NCBI GenBank assembly: GCA_963748485.1 | Contig: CAVVJF010000022.1 | Location: 434,001-498,000 of the forward strand | Length of the DNA stretch: 64,000 nt | Origin: DASRWT01 sp963748485 | GTDB taxonomy: Bacteria > Methylomirabilota > Methylomirabilia > Rokubacteriales > CSP1-6 | Reading direction: 5' to 3' | Notes under the pieces: generated by a model | Databases searched by the model: none | Told to the model about the DNA's origin: nothing | Seen by the model: only the letters and a program-made list of their open reading frames with translations | Shown here: piece by piece, positions 24,386-32,863 of the stretch | Layout of the letters: each line of letters starts with the position of its first letter | Position numbering within the stretch: position 1 is the first letter of the stretch | Made by a program: the position numbers and the translations under genes

Positions 24386-24413
24386 ATTCTACGCGCTGTC
24401 ATCCCCGGTTCAA
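24386..24413 (-). promoter_or_regulatory. Promoter of the frameshifted lactonase-like gene
   Basis: On the minus strand TTGAAC (24413-24408) and TAGAAT (24391-24386) are separated by 16 bp. The predicted transcript starts near 24379 and includes the AAAGGAG ribosome-binding site, so this gene, unlike many neighbours, has a conventional leader. Confidence 0.55.
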
Positions 24414-24422
24414 GGAGGAGCC

Positions 24423-24767
24423 ATGGCCTCGACCCAGCAGCCGTCCGCCGCCACCCTCGCCACGCGCAACGAGGTCCGCGGGGTGATCCCGCGCGTCATC
24501 GAGCTCTCCGAGTCGCTGCTCTATGGGGACATCTGGGAGCGCCCGGGCCTGTCCAAGCGCGACCGCAGCCTGATCACGGTGGCGGCGCTCGTGGCGATGT
24601 ACCGGCCCGAGCAGCTCAAGGGGCACACGCAGCGCGCGCTCGCCAACGGCGTCACCAAGGAGGAGATCGGCGAGCTCATCACGCATCTCGCGTTCTACGC
24701 CGGCTGGCCCAGCGCCATGTCGGCGGCGAAGATCGCCAAGCAGGTCTTCGAGGAGAAGCCGGCATGA
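24423..24767 (+). CDS. Carboxymuconolactone decarboxylase family protein
   Basis: A 114-residue CMD-family protein with an AAGGAGG Shine-Dalgarno just upstream. It carries the core RDRSLITVAALVAM, HTQRALANGVTKEEI and HLAFYAGWPSAM segments. There is no AhpD-type CxxC, so it resembles the gamma-carboxymuconolactone decarboxylase branch rather than the peroxidase-partner branch. Members often have uncertain substrates. Overlaps the next dehydrogenase as ATGA. Confidence 0.88.
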   Translation: MASTQQPSAATLATRNEVRGVIPRVIELSESLLYGDIWERPGLSKRDRSLITVAALVAMYRPEQLKGHTQRALANGVTKEEIGELITHLAFYAGWPSAMSAAKIAKQVFEEKPA

Positions 24768-25690
24768 AGATCGGATTCATCGGAGTCGGCACCATGGGCG
24801 CCCACATGGCGTCCAATCTCCAGGGGGCGGGGCACGCCCTCATCGTCCACGACGTGAAGAAGGAGGCGGCGGCCCCGCATCTCGCCGCCGGCGCGGTGTG
24901 GGCCGCGACGCCCCGTGAAGTGGCGAAGGACGCGGAGGCCATCTTCACCTCGCTGCCCGGCCCTCCCGAGGTGGAGGCGGTGGCGCTGGGCGACGACGGG
25001 CTCATCGGCGGCATGAAGCGCGGAGCCGCCTATTTCGACCTCAGCACCAACTCGCCGGGCCTGGTGCGCCGGCTCCACGCGGCCTTCGCCGAGAAGGGCC
25101 TGCATCTGCTGGACGCGCCGGTGAGCGGCGGCCCGCGCGGCGCCAAGACGCGGAAGCTCGCGCTATGGGTGGGCGGCGAGCGCGCGGTGTTCGAGCGCTT
25201 CAAGCCGGTGCTGGACGCCATCGGCGACCAGGCGTACTACGTGGGGCCCATCGGCGCGGGCTCGGTGGCCAAGCTCGTCCACAACTGCGCGGGCTATGCC
25301 ATCCAGACCGCCCTCGCGGAGGTGTTCACGATGGGCGTCAAGGCCGGCGTCGATCCGCTCACGCTGTTCCAGGCGGTCCGGCAGGGCGCGCAGGGCCGCC
25401 GGCGCACGTTCGACGGCCTCATTGATCAGTTCCTGCCCGGCACCTTCGATCCGCCCGCCTTCGCGCTGAAGCTGGCGCACAAGGACGTGTCGCTGGCGAC
25501 GGCAGTCGGCCGCGAGTTCGGGGTGCCCATGAGAGTGGCCAATCTGGCCCTGGACGAGCTGACGGAGGCGCTCAACCGCGGCTGGGGCGGTCGGGATTCG
25601 CGCGTGGCCATGCTGCTGCAGGAGGAGCGCGCCGGCGTGAAGATCGCCGTGCCCGCAGCCGAGGTGCGCGCGGTGGCCGAGAAAGGGTAG
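24764..25690 (+). CDS. NAD(P)-dependent beta-hydroxyacid dehydrogenase (HIBADH family)
   Basis: A 308-residue enzyme. The N-terminal Rossmann motif GFIGVGTMG, the substrate-binding segment DAPVSGGPRGAKTRKLALWVGG and the catalytic Lys region GSVAKLVHNC match 3-hydroxyisobutyrate/tartronate-semialdehyde reductase relatives. The reaction is probably oxidation of a beta-hydroxyacid; the substrate is unknown. Translationally coupled to the CMD protein upstream. Confidence 0.88.
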   Translation: MKIGFIGVGTMGAHMASNLQGAGHALIVHDVKKEAAAPHLAAGAVWAATPREVAKDAEAIFTSLPGPPEVEAVALGDDGLIGGMKRGAAYFDLSTNSPGLVRRLHAAFAEKGLHLLDAPVSGGPRGAKTRKLALWVGGERAVFERFKPVLDAIGDQAYYVGPIGAGSVAKLVHNCAGYAIQTALAEVFTMGVKAGVDPLTLFQAVRQGAQGRRRTFDGLIDQFLPGTFDPPAFALKLAHKDVSLATAVGREFGVPMRVANLALDELTEALNRGWGGRDSRVAMLLQEERAGVKIAVPAAEVRAVAEKG

Positions 25691-25738
25691 AGTTCGGAGA
25701 GACGCGCGAGGCGGGACCAGCGACCCAGGGAGGGGCCA

Positions 25739-26791
25739 ATGACGACCAGGATCTATGCGGGGGCGGCACGAGGGTTCGGGGGCTCGGCGACGGCGCACGG
25801 CGGGCTGTTCCGCCGCGCGCTCGGCGACACGGGCTGGCAGAAGCTGGGCGGCGGGCTTCCCGCCGAGAGTGAGATCCACGCCATCGCGGTGCATCCGGGC
25901 GACGCTCAGACGGTGTACGCGGGCACCCAGATAGGCCCCTACCGCAGCACGGATGGGGGAGACCACTGGAAGGCGATCCCGTTCCCTGACGGCGCCAAGG
26001 AGGTCTGGTCCTTCCTGTTCGATCCCCACGACGCGCGCGTCATGTACGCGGGCACCTCGCCTGCCGCCGTGTACAAGAGCGACAACGGCGGCGACACGTG
26101 GCGGAAGCTCGGCCTCCGCTCTCCCGGGCACGTGAAGATGAGCTTCGACTGCCGGGTCACGCGTCTGGCCGCCGACCCGAGCCATCCCCGCGAGCTCTAC
26201 GCCGGGCTCGAGGTGGACGGAGTGCTCCGTTCGCGCGACGGCGGCGAGACCTGGGAGGACGTGAGCCAGCCCCTCATCCGCCTCGCCGACAAGCCCCATC
26301 TCAAGAGCCGCATCGTCAGCGACACCGAGATCGAGGGCATGATGGACTCGCACGCCCTCTGCGTGTCGAGCGCGGCGCCCGGCACGGTGTTCCTCGCCGT
26401 GCGCATGGGCGTGTTCCGCAGCGCCGACCGCGGGACCACCTGGGAGGACATGGAGATCGGCCGCTTCTCGCCCCTCACCTACTCGCGCGACATCTGCGTG
26501 TCGCCGCACAACCCGCGCACGCTCTTCACGGCGCTGAGCCCCGCCGCCCGCAGCGAGGACGGCTCGCTCTACCGCAGCGACGATCTCGGCGGCTCCTGGC
26601 GTCGCATCGACCGCGGGATCAAGGCGCGGGCGACCATGATGAGCGTGGCGCTGCACGCCAAGGACCCCGAGCAGGTCTACTGCGTCTCGCGCTGCGGGCA
26701 GGTGTTCGGCACGCAGGACGGCGGCGCCAAGTGGCAGGAATACCAGCTGCCCGAGGGCACCGCGGACGCCTACACCGTCGCCTGCGCGTAG
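25739..26791 (+). CDS. BNR/Asp-box repeat beta-propeller protein (sialidase-like fold)
   Basis: A 350-residue protein built from repeated Asp-box motifs: YRSTDGGDHW, YKSDNGGDTW, LRSRDGGETW, FRSADRGTTW, YRSDDLGGSW and FGTQDGGAKW, each about 50-60 residues apart, as in six- or seven-bladed propellers. There is no signal peptide and no visible sialidase catalytic Arg triad, so it is better seen as an intracellular propeller than as a glycosidase. It precedes the TauD-like dioxygenase by 1 bp, which suggests coexpression. Confidence 0.8.
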   Translation: MTTRIYAGAARGFGGSATAHGGLFRRALGDTGWQKLGGGLPAESEIHAIAVHPGDAQTVYAGTQIGPYRSTDGGDHWKAIPFPDGAKEVWSFLFDPHDARVMYAGTSPAAVYKSDNGGDTWRKLGLRSPGHVKMSFDCRVTRLAADPSHPRELYAGLEVDGVLRSRDGGETWEDVSQPLIRLADKPHLKSRIVSDTEIEGMMDSHALCVSSAAPGTVFLAVRMGVFRSADRGTTWEDMEIGRFSPLTYSRDICVSPHNPRTLFTALSPAARSEDGSLYRSDDLGGSWRRIDRGIKARATMMSVALHAKDPEQVYCVSRCGQVFGTQDGGAKWQEYQLPEGTADAYTVACA

Positions 26792-26792
26792 C

Positions 26793-27701
26793 ATGGGCGC
26801 GGCGGACTGGCTGGTCCCGCTACCCGAGCGGGCGGCGGCGGAGCTGGAGACCTTCGTCGAGGGGCTCCGGCGCGATCCCCTGCCGACCGTGCTGGTCGTC
26901 CCGCCCGCCGGGGGATTCACCGCCTGCCGCGACGTCATGGGGCTGGTGGCCGAGCGGCTGCGCGGTCCCGGCGGCCTCGCCGTGGTCGATCGGGTGCCGG
27001 TCGAGCGCTTCACCGACGAGGAGAACCGCGCGATCGGCTGGGTGCTCGGCTCGCTCCTCGGCCGGCTCGTCGCCCAGAGGTGGGACGGCACCATGCTGTA
27101 CGACGTGCAGGACACCGGCAAGCGGCTGGAGTACGGCGTGCGCCGCTCCGTCACCAACCTCGAGCTGCAGTTCCACACCGACGCGCCGTGGCTGGCCTTG
27201 CCTCCGGAGCAGGTCGGCCTCCTTTGCCTCAGCCGGGCGCCGGAGGGCGGCGAGAGCCGCTTCGTGAGCCTCGTCGAGGCGCGCGACGCGCTGAGGCGCT
27301 CGCCGGGGCTGCTCAAGCGCCTGTATCAGCCGTTCCCCTTCGATCGGCAGGCGGAGCATGCTCCCGACGACGCCAAGGTGGCCTCGCAGCCCGTGTTCGC
27401 GGACGGCCCGAGCGGGCTTGTGTGCCGCTACAACCGTGCCCTCATCGACACGGGCGTGGAGCTGGCGGGGGCCGAGATGGAGCGGGACGGCCGGGACGCG
27501 CTGGACGCCCTGCGCGCGATCGTGGAGTCACCGATGCGCTGGATCGAGCTGACCATCGAGCGCGGTCAGCTCCAGTACTTGGACAACCGCCGCTTCGCCC
27601 ACGCGCGCACGCCCTTCACCGACGGCGCGACCCCGGAGACCAAGCGGCACCTGATCCGGCTGTGGAATCGCGACGAGGGACGCCGAGCCTTTCACGGCTA
27701 G
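26793..27701 (+). CDS. TauD/TfdA-type Fe(II)/2-oxoglutarate dioxygenase
   Basis: A 302-residue protein. The iron-binding HxD is in LQFHTDAPWLA, and the distal His and 2-oxoglutarate-binding Arg are expected in NRRFAHARTPF and RHLIRLWNRD near the C-terminus, the arrangement of the TauD/GBBH clan. The probable reaction is hydroxylation of an unidentified small substrate. It ends in a CTAG stop-stop overlap with the convergent EthD-like gene. Confidence 0.85.
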   Translation: MGAADWLVPLPERAAAELETFVEGLRRDPLPTVLVVPPAGGFTACRDVMGLVAERLRGPGGLAVVDRVPVERFTDEENRAIGWVLGSLLGRLVAQRWDGTMLYDVQDTGKRLEYGVRRSVTNLELQFHTDAPWLALPPEQVGLLCLSRAPEGGESRFVSLVEARDALRRSPGLLKRLYQPFPFDRQAEHAPDDAKVASQPVFADGPSGLVCRYNRALIDTGVELAGAEMERDGRDALDALRAIVESPMRWIELTIERGQLQYLDNRRFAHARTPFTDGATPETKRHLIRLWNRDEGRRAFHG

Positions 27702-28027
27702 ATGATCTGCCGCTCTTCCGTGGTGAAGGTCTTCACCCGCCCGATGAAGAGCGCGCCGTCCGCGTAGAGCGCCTTGCCCTCGGGCGAGGCGAGGGCCTTC
27801 CGCATCGAGTCTTGATCGTCGTACCAGAGTTCGGCGATCCCGTCGATCTCGATGTCCGACGACGGGATGTCCGGCCGCTGTCGCTCCTCCATGATGTGGG
27901 TCTGGACGTACCGTCGGATCCCCGGCACCTTGAGCGCGAGGGGCGCGTGGATCTCCACCCAGTGGCGCATGAACTGCTCGTGGGCGAGCCCCGCCTTGCG
28001 CGTGAGGAGGGTGAGGCTTTTGATCAT
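27698..28027 (-). CDS. EthD-family protein
   Basis: A 109-residue dimeric ferredoxin-like alpha/beta-barrel protein. The HWVEIHAPLALKVPGIRRYVQ segment is the EthD signature (HW...HAP...PG...Y). The start is ATG 28027, preceded by a GAGGCGG-like ribosome-binding site overlapping the end of the cupin gene. EthD relatives assist in breakdown of ethers and polyketides, but individual functions are mostly unknown. Confidence 0.85.
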   Translation of the reverse strand: MIKSLTLLTRKAGLAHEQFMRHWVEIHAPLALKVPGIRRYVQTHIMEERQRPDIPSSDIEIDGIAELWYDDQDSMRKALASPEGKALYADGALFIGRVKTFTTEERQII

Positions 28028-28032
28028 CCGCC

Positions 28033-28533
28033 TCAGGCTTTCTCGTACGGGTAGCGCTTGATCCGGTCGGTGTTCTGCCCCTCGATGCGGATGAGCCGGG
28101 TGGGTCCGTCGCGGCGCGGCGAGTGCACGTCGCCCTCGTTGTACACGTGGGCCATGCCGGGCTCGAGCGCGTAGCTGCGCGCGAGGCGCACCTTCCCCGG
28201 CGCCGCCGCGGAGGCCCGGCTCAGCACCTCCCAGTCGCTCATCACCGTGGCGCCCTCGGCCTGGCCGTAGATCGCCCACGTGGTCCCGTGATCGTGGGGA
28301 TTCGACTCCTTGGCCCCCCGGTTCACGTGGGCGAGGATGCAGAAGCCGAGCTTGGGATCTTCGTAGAGGATCTTCCGCTCCGGCACGTCGTCGCCGAGGT
28401 GCTTGGCGGTGAAGGCTTTGTCCTTGAGCACGTCCTCGACGACGGCGCAGACCTTCTTGCGTCCCTCCGGCCCCGGATCGGATTCGAGGATGCTGCGACA
28501 GGCAGCCGCGAACTGCTCGAGCGTGTAGGCCAT
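28033..28533 (-). CDS. Cupin-fold (RmlC-like) protein
   Basis: A 166-residue protein. I start at ATG 28533 because AGGAGG lies 7 bp upstream, rather than at the longer in-frame ORF. Motif one is SNPHDHGTTWAIYGQAEG (two His and downstream Glu for a metal site) and motif two is AHVYNEGDVHSPRRDG. The pattern resembles small cysteine-dioxygenase-like or acireductone-type cupins. Five bases separate it from the EthD gene, so the two form a small operon. Confidence 0.78.
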   Translation of the reverse strand: MAYTLEQFAAACRSILESDPGPEGRKKVCAVVEDVLKDKAFTAKHLGDDVPERKILYEDPKLGFCILAHVNRGAKESNPHDHGTTWAIYGQAEGATVMSDWEVLSRASAAAPGKVRLARSYALEPGMAHVYNEGDVHSPRRDGPTRLIRIEGQNTDRIKRYPYEKA

Positions 28534-28552
28534 GGAAGCACCTCCTGGGGAC

Positions 28553-28562
28553 ATGCTAGCAT
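28553..28562. promoter_or_regulatory. Palindromic extended -10, probable bidirectional promoter
   Basis: ATGCTAGCAT is a perfect palindrome that reads TGCTAGCAT (extended -10) on both strands. Leftward it would start the cupin/EthD transcript about 13 nt before ATG 28533; rightward it would start the VOC dioxygenase transcript about 36 nt before ATG 28605. No -35 boxes are evident, consistent with reliance on the extended -10. Confidence 0.5.
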
Positions 28563-28572
28563 CAACACGACA

Positions 28573-28589
28573 CGCCCCGCGACGGGGCG
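28573..28589 (+). other. 5' leader hairpin before the extradiol dioxygenase gene
   Basis: CGCCCC (28573-28578) and GGGGCG (28584-28589) form a 6-bp stem with a five-base loop just upstream of the AGGGGG ribosome-binding site. It could affect translation of the dioxygenase, or be incidental in GC-rich DNA. Confidence 0.35.
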
Positions 28590-28604
28590 AAGGGGGACGA
28601 TGAC

Positions 28605-29510
28605 ATGGCGGTTTCCCAGCTGGCCTACGTGGGCATCGGCGTGAGCGACATGGCGCGCTGGCGCGGCTTTGCCTCGGACGTGCTCGGGATGGAGGTGGTC
28701 GAGGGCGCCGCCGACGGCACGGTCTATCTTCGAATGGACGAGTGCCATCACCGGGTGGCGCTGCATCCCACCGGCGAGGACGACGTGGTCTATATCGGGC
28801 TCCAGGCCGCGACCCACGCCGAGTACGAGCAGAGCAAAGACGCCCTCCGTGGGGCCGGCGTCGCCCTGACGCAGGGCACGACCGCCGAGATCACCCAGCG
28901 CCGCGTGCTCGACTTCGTGAAGTTCGAGACCGGCGAGCTGCCCTTCGAGCTGTGCGTGGGCCCTCACACGCGATGGGATCCCCCCTTCCGTCCCGGCCGC
29001 GCCATGTCCGGCTTCAAGACCGGCGCCCTGGGGATGGGTCATGTCGTCTTGCGTTCAAGCAACCGTGATGAAAGCGCGCGCCTCCTCACCGACGTGCTCG
29101 GCTTCCGAATCTCCGACTACATCGGGACGATGGTGTTCCTGCACTGCAACCCGCGGCACCACTCGATCGCCTTCCAGCCCAGCGGCAAGAACCTGCCCCG
29201 GAGCCGCGACAAGCGGATGTGGCACTTCATGCTCGAGACGAACTCCATCGACGACGTCGGCGCGGCCATGGACATCGCCGTCAAGGCGGGCGCCTCGATC
29301 GCCACCACGCTGGGCCGTCACTCCAACGACCAGATGGTGTCCTTCTACGTCATGACGCCGTCCGGCTTCGAGGTGGAGTACGGCTGGGGCGGCCGCCTCG
29401 TGGACGACGCCACCTGGATCGTCCAGCGCCACGACCGCGGCACCCTCTGGGGCCACAAGCCGCAGATAGAGGCCGCGCTCCCCGTCACCGCTCAGCCGGC
29501 GACGCGCTAG
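28605..29510 (+). CDS. Extradiol ring-cleavage dioxygenase (VOC superfamily, BphC-like)
   Basis: A 301-residue two-domain VOC protein with the type I extradiol dioxygenase layout. Fe(II) ligands are readily placed: His146 (GMGHVVL), His207 (WHFMLE) and Glu258 (GFEVEYGWGG), matching His-His-Glu positions in BphC. Such enzymes cleave catechol-type rings next to the hydroxyls. It directly precedes a molybdenum hydroxylase subunit, which suggests a role in aromatic compound breakdown. Confidence 0.88.
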   Translation: MAVSQLAYVGIGVSDMARWRGFASDVLGMEVVEGAADGTVYLRMDECHHRVALHPTGEDDVVYIGLQAATHAEYEQSKDALRGAGVALTQGTTAEITQRRVLDFVKFETGELPFELCVGPHTRWDPPFRPGRAMSGFKTGALGMGHVVLRSSNRDESARLLTDVLGFRISDYIGTMVFLHCNPRHHSIAFQPSGKNLPRSRDKRMWHFMLETNSIDDVGAAMDIAVKAGASIATTLGRHSNDQMVSFYVMTPSGFEVEYGWGGRLVDDATWIVQRHDRGTLWGHKPQIEAALPVTAQPATR

Positions 29511-29530
29511 TCCCGGCCCCGTCCGCTTCG

Positions 29531-31864
29531 ATGGGCGAGTTCGGGATCGGGCAGTCCGTCAAGCGCTTCGAGGACGTGCGCCTGCTGAAGGGCGGCGGCC
29601 GCTATCAGCGCGACGTCAACCTGCCCGGCCAGACCTATATGGTGGTGGTGCGCTCGCCGCACGCCCACGCCCGCATCCGCGGCATCACCACCAGGGCCGC
29701 GCTCGCGGCTCCCGGCGTGGTCGCCGTCCTCACCGGCGCCGACCTCGCCCAGGACGAGCTGGGCACGATGCGCATGACGCTCAAGCGCAAGCGGCCGGAC
29801 GGCTCGCCCATGTTCACCTCGCCCCATCTCGGCCTCACCCCGGAGCGGGTGCGCTACGTGGGCGATCCGGTGGCCCTGGTCATCGCGGAGACCGCCGCCC
29901 AGGCGGAGGACGCGGCCGAGCTGGTGGACGTCGACTATGAGCCGCTGCCGTCGGTGACCGCGACGGCGGATGCGGTGCGCCCGGGCGCCCCCGCGGTATG
30001 GGACGAGTGCCCCGACAATATCTCGAGCGTGTTCGAGGCCGGCAATCAGGCGGCGGCGGACGCCGCGATGGCAAGCGCAGTCCGGATAGTCCGGCGGCGC
30101 TTCGTGATCACGCGCGTGCATGCCCAGTACATGGAGACGCGGGGCGCGCTCGGCGTGTGGGACCCCGCGGAGGAGCGCTACACCCTCTACGCCGACGTCC
30201 AGTATCCGCACCGGGTGCGGAACGCGCTGGCCAGCAACATCCTGAAGGTGCCCGAGCACAGCATCCGTGTCATCGCCGGCGACGTGGGCGGTGGCTTCGG
30301 CACCAAGGGCTGGCAGTATCCCGAGCATCGCCTCGTGCTGTGGGCGGCGCGACGGCTCGGCCGGCCCGTGAAGTGGGCGTGCGAGCGCCGCGAGGCCATC
30401 CTTGCCGACGAGCACGCCCGCGACAACGTGACGGATGCCGAGCTGGCCTTGGACGCGGACGGCAAGTTCCTCGGTCTGCGCGTGCGCACGCTCGCCAATG
30501 TCGGGGCCTACGTGTCCTCCGACCGCAACCTGCTCGCCACCTTCAGCAACGTCTTCACGCTGGTCGGGGTCTACGCCATTCCCGCCGCCCACGTGCACGT
30601 CTCCTGCGTGTTCTCGAACACCAACGCGACGGCGCCCTATCGCGGGGCGGGCCGGCCCGAGGCCACGTATGTCATCGAGCGCATGATCGACGAGGCGGCG
30701 CGCGAGCTGGGCGCGGATCCGGTGGCTCTCCGCCGCCAGAACCTCATCCCCGCCTCGGCCATGCCGTACAAGACGCCGCTCGGGATGACGTACGACTGCG
30801 GGGAGTTCGAGAAAGGCATGGTGGAGGCGGTCAAGCTCGCGGATGTGGCGGGATTCGGAAGCCGGCGTGAAGACGCGCGCCGGCGTGGGCGCCTGCGCGG
30901 CCTCGCCGTCGTCAACGCCATCGAGCGCGCCGCCTCGCCTCAGCCTGAGTTCGCCGAGGTGCGCTTCAATCCCAGCGGCACCGCCACCATCTTCATGGGC
31001 ACGAAGAACCAGGGGCAGGGGCACGAGACCACGTTCAAGCAGATCCTCCACGAACGCCTCGGCATCGCGCCCGAGGATGTCCGCTACGTCGACGGCGACA
31101 CCGATCGGGTGGGCTTCGGGATGGGCAGCATGGGCTCGCGCTCCACCGTCATCGGCGGCACCGCGCTGACCATGGCCGCCGACAAGGTGATCGCCAAGGG
31201 CAAGCGCATCGCCGCCAAGCTGCTGGAGGCGGCGGAGGCGGATATCACATTCGCCGACGCGCGCTTCGCGGTGAAGGGGACGGACAAGGCGGCGACACTG
31301 AAGGAAGTGGCGCGGGCGGCCTTCCAGCCGGCGTCGATGCCGCCGGGGCTCGAGCCCGGGCTCTACGAGACGGGCACGTTCTCGCCGGCCGCCGACACCT
31401 GGCCCAACGGGTGCCACGTGTGCGAGGTGGAGATCGACGAAACTACCGGCGCGGTGACGCTCGTCAGCTACGTCGTCGTGGACGACGTCGGCACCGTGAT
31501 CAATCCGCTTACGCTCAAGGGCCAGATCCACGGCGGCGTGGCTCAGGGGGTGGGGCAGGCCCTCATGGAAGAGGTGGTGTACGACCGCGAATCGGGGCAG
31601 CTCCTGACCGCGTCCTTCATGGAGTACGGGATCCCGCGCGCGGACGACTTCCCCGACATGCACATCGAGAGCAATCCCGTCCCGACCAAGCTGAACCCCC
31701 TCGGCGCCAAGGGCGCGGGCGAGGCGGGCACGGTGGGTGCGCTCCCCGCGGTGATGAACGCGGTGCTCGATGCCCTCGCGCCTCTGGGCGTCCGCGAGCT
31801 CGACATGCCAGCCACGAGCGAGCGCGTCTGGAACGCCATCCAGACCGCGCGCGCTGGCCGCTAG
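29531..31864 (+). CDS. Xanthine dehydrogenase/CO-dehydrogenase-like molybdopterin-binding large subunit
   Basis: A 777-residue molybdenum hydroxylase subunit from ATG 29531; the longer in-frame ORF runs back over the dioxygenase gene. Mo-cofactor segments GGGFGTKGWQYPEH and GQGHETTFKQ are present, and the active-site Glu is in GAKGAGEAGTVGA. The loop PYRGAGRPEA replaces the AYXCSFR motif of true form I CO dehydrogenase, so it is not CoxL proper. The [2Fe-2S] and FAD subunits normally encoded alongside are missing here. There is no signal peptide. It likely hydroxylates an aromatic or heterocyclic substrate (inference). Confidence 0.85.
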   Translation: MGEFGIGQSVKRFEDVRLLKGGGRYQRDVNLPGQTYMVVVRSPHAHARIRGITTRAALAAPGVVAVLTGADLAQDELGTMRMTLKRKRPDGSPMFTSPHLGLTPERVRYVGDPVALVIAETAAQAEDAAELVDVDYEPLPSVTATADAVRPGAPAVWDECPDNISSVFEAGNQAAADAAMASAVRIVRRRFVITRVHAQYMETRGALGVWDPAEERYTLYADVQYPHRVRNALASNILKVPEHSIRVIAGDVGGGFGTKGWQYPEHRLVLWAARRLGRPVKWACERREAILADEHARDNVTDAELALDADGKFLGLRVRTLANVGAYVSSDRNLLATFSNVFTLVGVYAIPAAHVHVSCVFSNTNATAPYRGAGRPEATYVIERMIDEAARELGADPVALRRQNLIPASAMPYKTPLGMTYDCGEFEKGMVEAVKLADVAGFGSRREDARRRGRLRGLAVVNAIERAASPQPEFAEVRFNPSGTATIFMGTKNQGQGHETTFKQILHERLGIAPEDVRYVDGDTDRVGFGMGSMGSRSTVIGGTALTMAADKVIAKGKRIAAKLLEAAEADITFADARFAVKGTDKAATLKEVARAAFQPASMPPGLEPGLYETGTFSPAADTWPNGCHVCEVEIDETTGAVTLVSYVVVDDVGTVINPLTLKGQIHGGVAQGVGQALMEEVVYDRESGQLLTASFMEYGIPRADDFPDMHIESNPVPTKLNPLGAKGAGEAGTVGALPAVMNAVLDALAPLGVRELDMPATSERVWNAIQTARAGR

Positions 31865-32863
31865 ATGAGGCGGCGAGCACTCGGCATCGCGCTGGTCTTC
31901 GCGCTGATGGGGTGGCTCGGCCTGCCCACGGCCAAGGCGCAGGAGGCATCGAAAGTCGCTCGCATAGGCTGGCTGGGACCAATGCTAGGCGCCAATCCGC
32001 ACTTTCCCGAGGCGTTCCGTCGAGGGCTGCGCGATCTCGGCTACGTCGAGGGCCGCAACTTCGTGATGGAGTTTCGCGGCGCCGGCGGGCAGATCGAGCG
32101 ATTCTCTGCCGCTGCGGCCGAGCTCGTCGCCCTCAAGGTCGACGTCATCGTCGCGGGGGGCACGCTCATGACAAGGGCCGCCATGCAGGCGACCAGGACC
32201 ATTCCCATCGTGAGTCCCGTCGCCGGCGATGCGGTGGCGGATGGTCTCGTCGCGAGCCTTGCCCGGCCGGGCGGCAACGTGACGGGACTGTCCCTGGTCA
32301 GCCCGGAGCTCGTCGCGAAGCGTCTCGAGCTGTTCAAGCTGGCCATTCCAGGGGGCAGTCGGCTGGCTGTCCTGCGACAGCCCGGCGCCGTGCCGGAGGG
32401 GACGGAGAAGGTGGTGTTGAAAGAGTACGAGTCCGCAGCACGCGCGCTTGGCCTGCAGCTTCAATTCGTCGAAGTGCGTCGGGCTGACGACCTTGACAAG
32501 GCCTTCTCGGATGTGTCCAAGGGGCGCACGAACGCCGTCGTCCTGTTCGGGGGTGCGATGTTTTTCGACGAGCGGAAGCGCATCGTGGGCCTCGCCGCGA
32601 GGCATCGACTGCCAGCCGTGTACTCTGTCAGGGAATTCGTGGATGCCGGCGGGCTGATGTCCTATGGGGTAGATATGGCGGACATGTATCGGCGCGCGGC
32701 AACATACGTCGACAAGATTCTCAAGGGGGCCAAGCCGGGCGACCTGCCCATGGAGCAGCCGACTAAGTTCGAGATGGTCATCAACCTCAAGAGCGCAAAG
32801 GCGCTTGGTCTGACGTTTCCGCCGGCCGTGCTGGCACGGGCCGATAAAGTCGTCGAGCGGTGA
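31865..32863 (+). CDS. ABC transporter substrate-binding protein (TrpX/ABC_sub_bind family), orphan
   Basis: A 332-residue periplasmic binding protein: a signal peptide (RRRALGIALVFALMGWLGL... AKAQ) followed by the PF04392-type core with KVARIGWLGP, RRGLRDLGYVEGRN, SLARPGGNVTG and ILKGAKPGDLP. There are no permease or ATPase genes beside it. Its start codon directly follows the previous stop. A paralogue lies at 62643. The ligand is unknown; relatives include tryptophan-type binders. Confidence 0.88.
   Translation: MRRRALGIALVFALMGWLGLPTAKAQEASKVARIGWLGPMLGANPHFPEAFRRGLRDLGYVEGRNFVMEFRGAGGQIERFSAAAAELVALKVDVIVAGGTLMTRAAMQATRTIPIVSPVAGDAVADGLVASLARPGGNVTGLSLVSPELVAKRLELFKLAIPGGSRLAVLRQPGAVPEGTEKVVLKEYESAARALGLQLQFVEVRRADDLDKAFSDVSKGRTNAVVLFGGAMFFDERKRIVGLAARHRLPAVYSVREFVDAGGLMSYGVDMADMYRRAATYVDKILKGAKPGDLPMEQPTKFEMVINLKSAKALGLTFPPAVLARADKVVER

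Noticed and set aside
29531..31864. Aerobic carbon monoxide dehydrogenase (CoxL form I)
   Set aside because: The active-site loop reads PYRGAGRPEA, not the AYXCSFR motif of form I enzymes, and the CoxS and CoxM genes are absent here.
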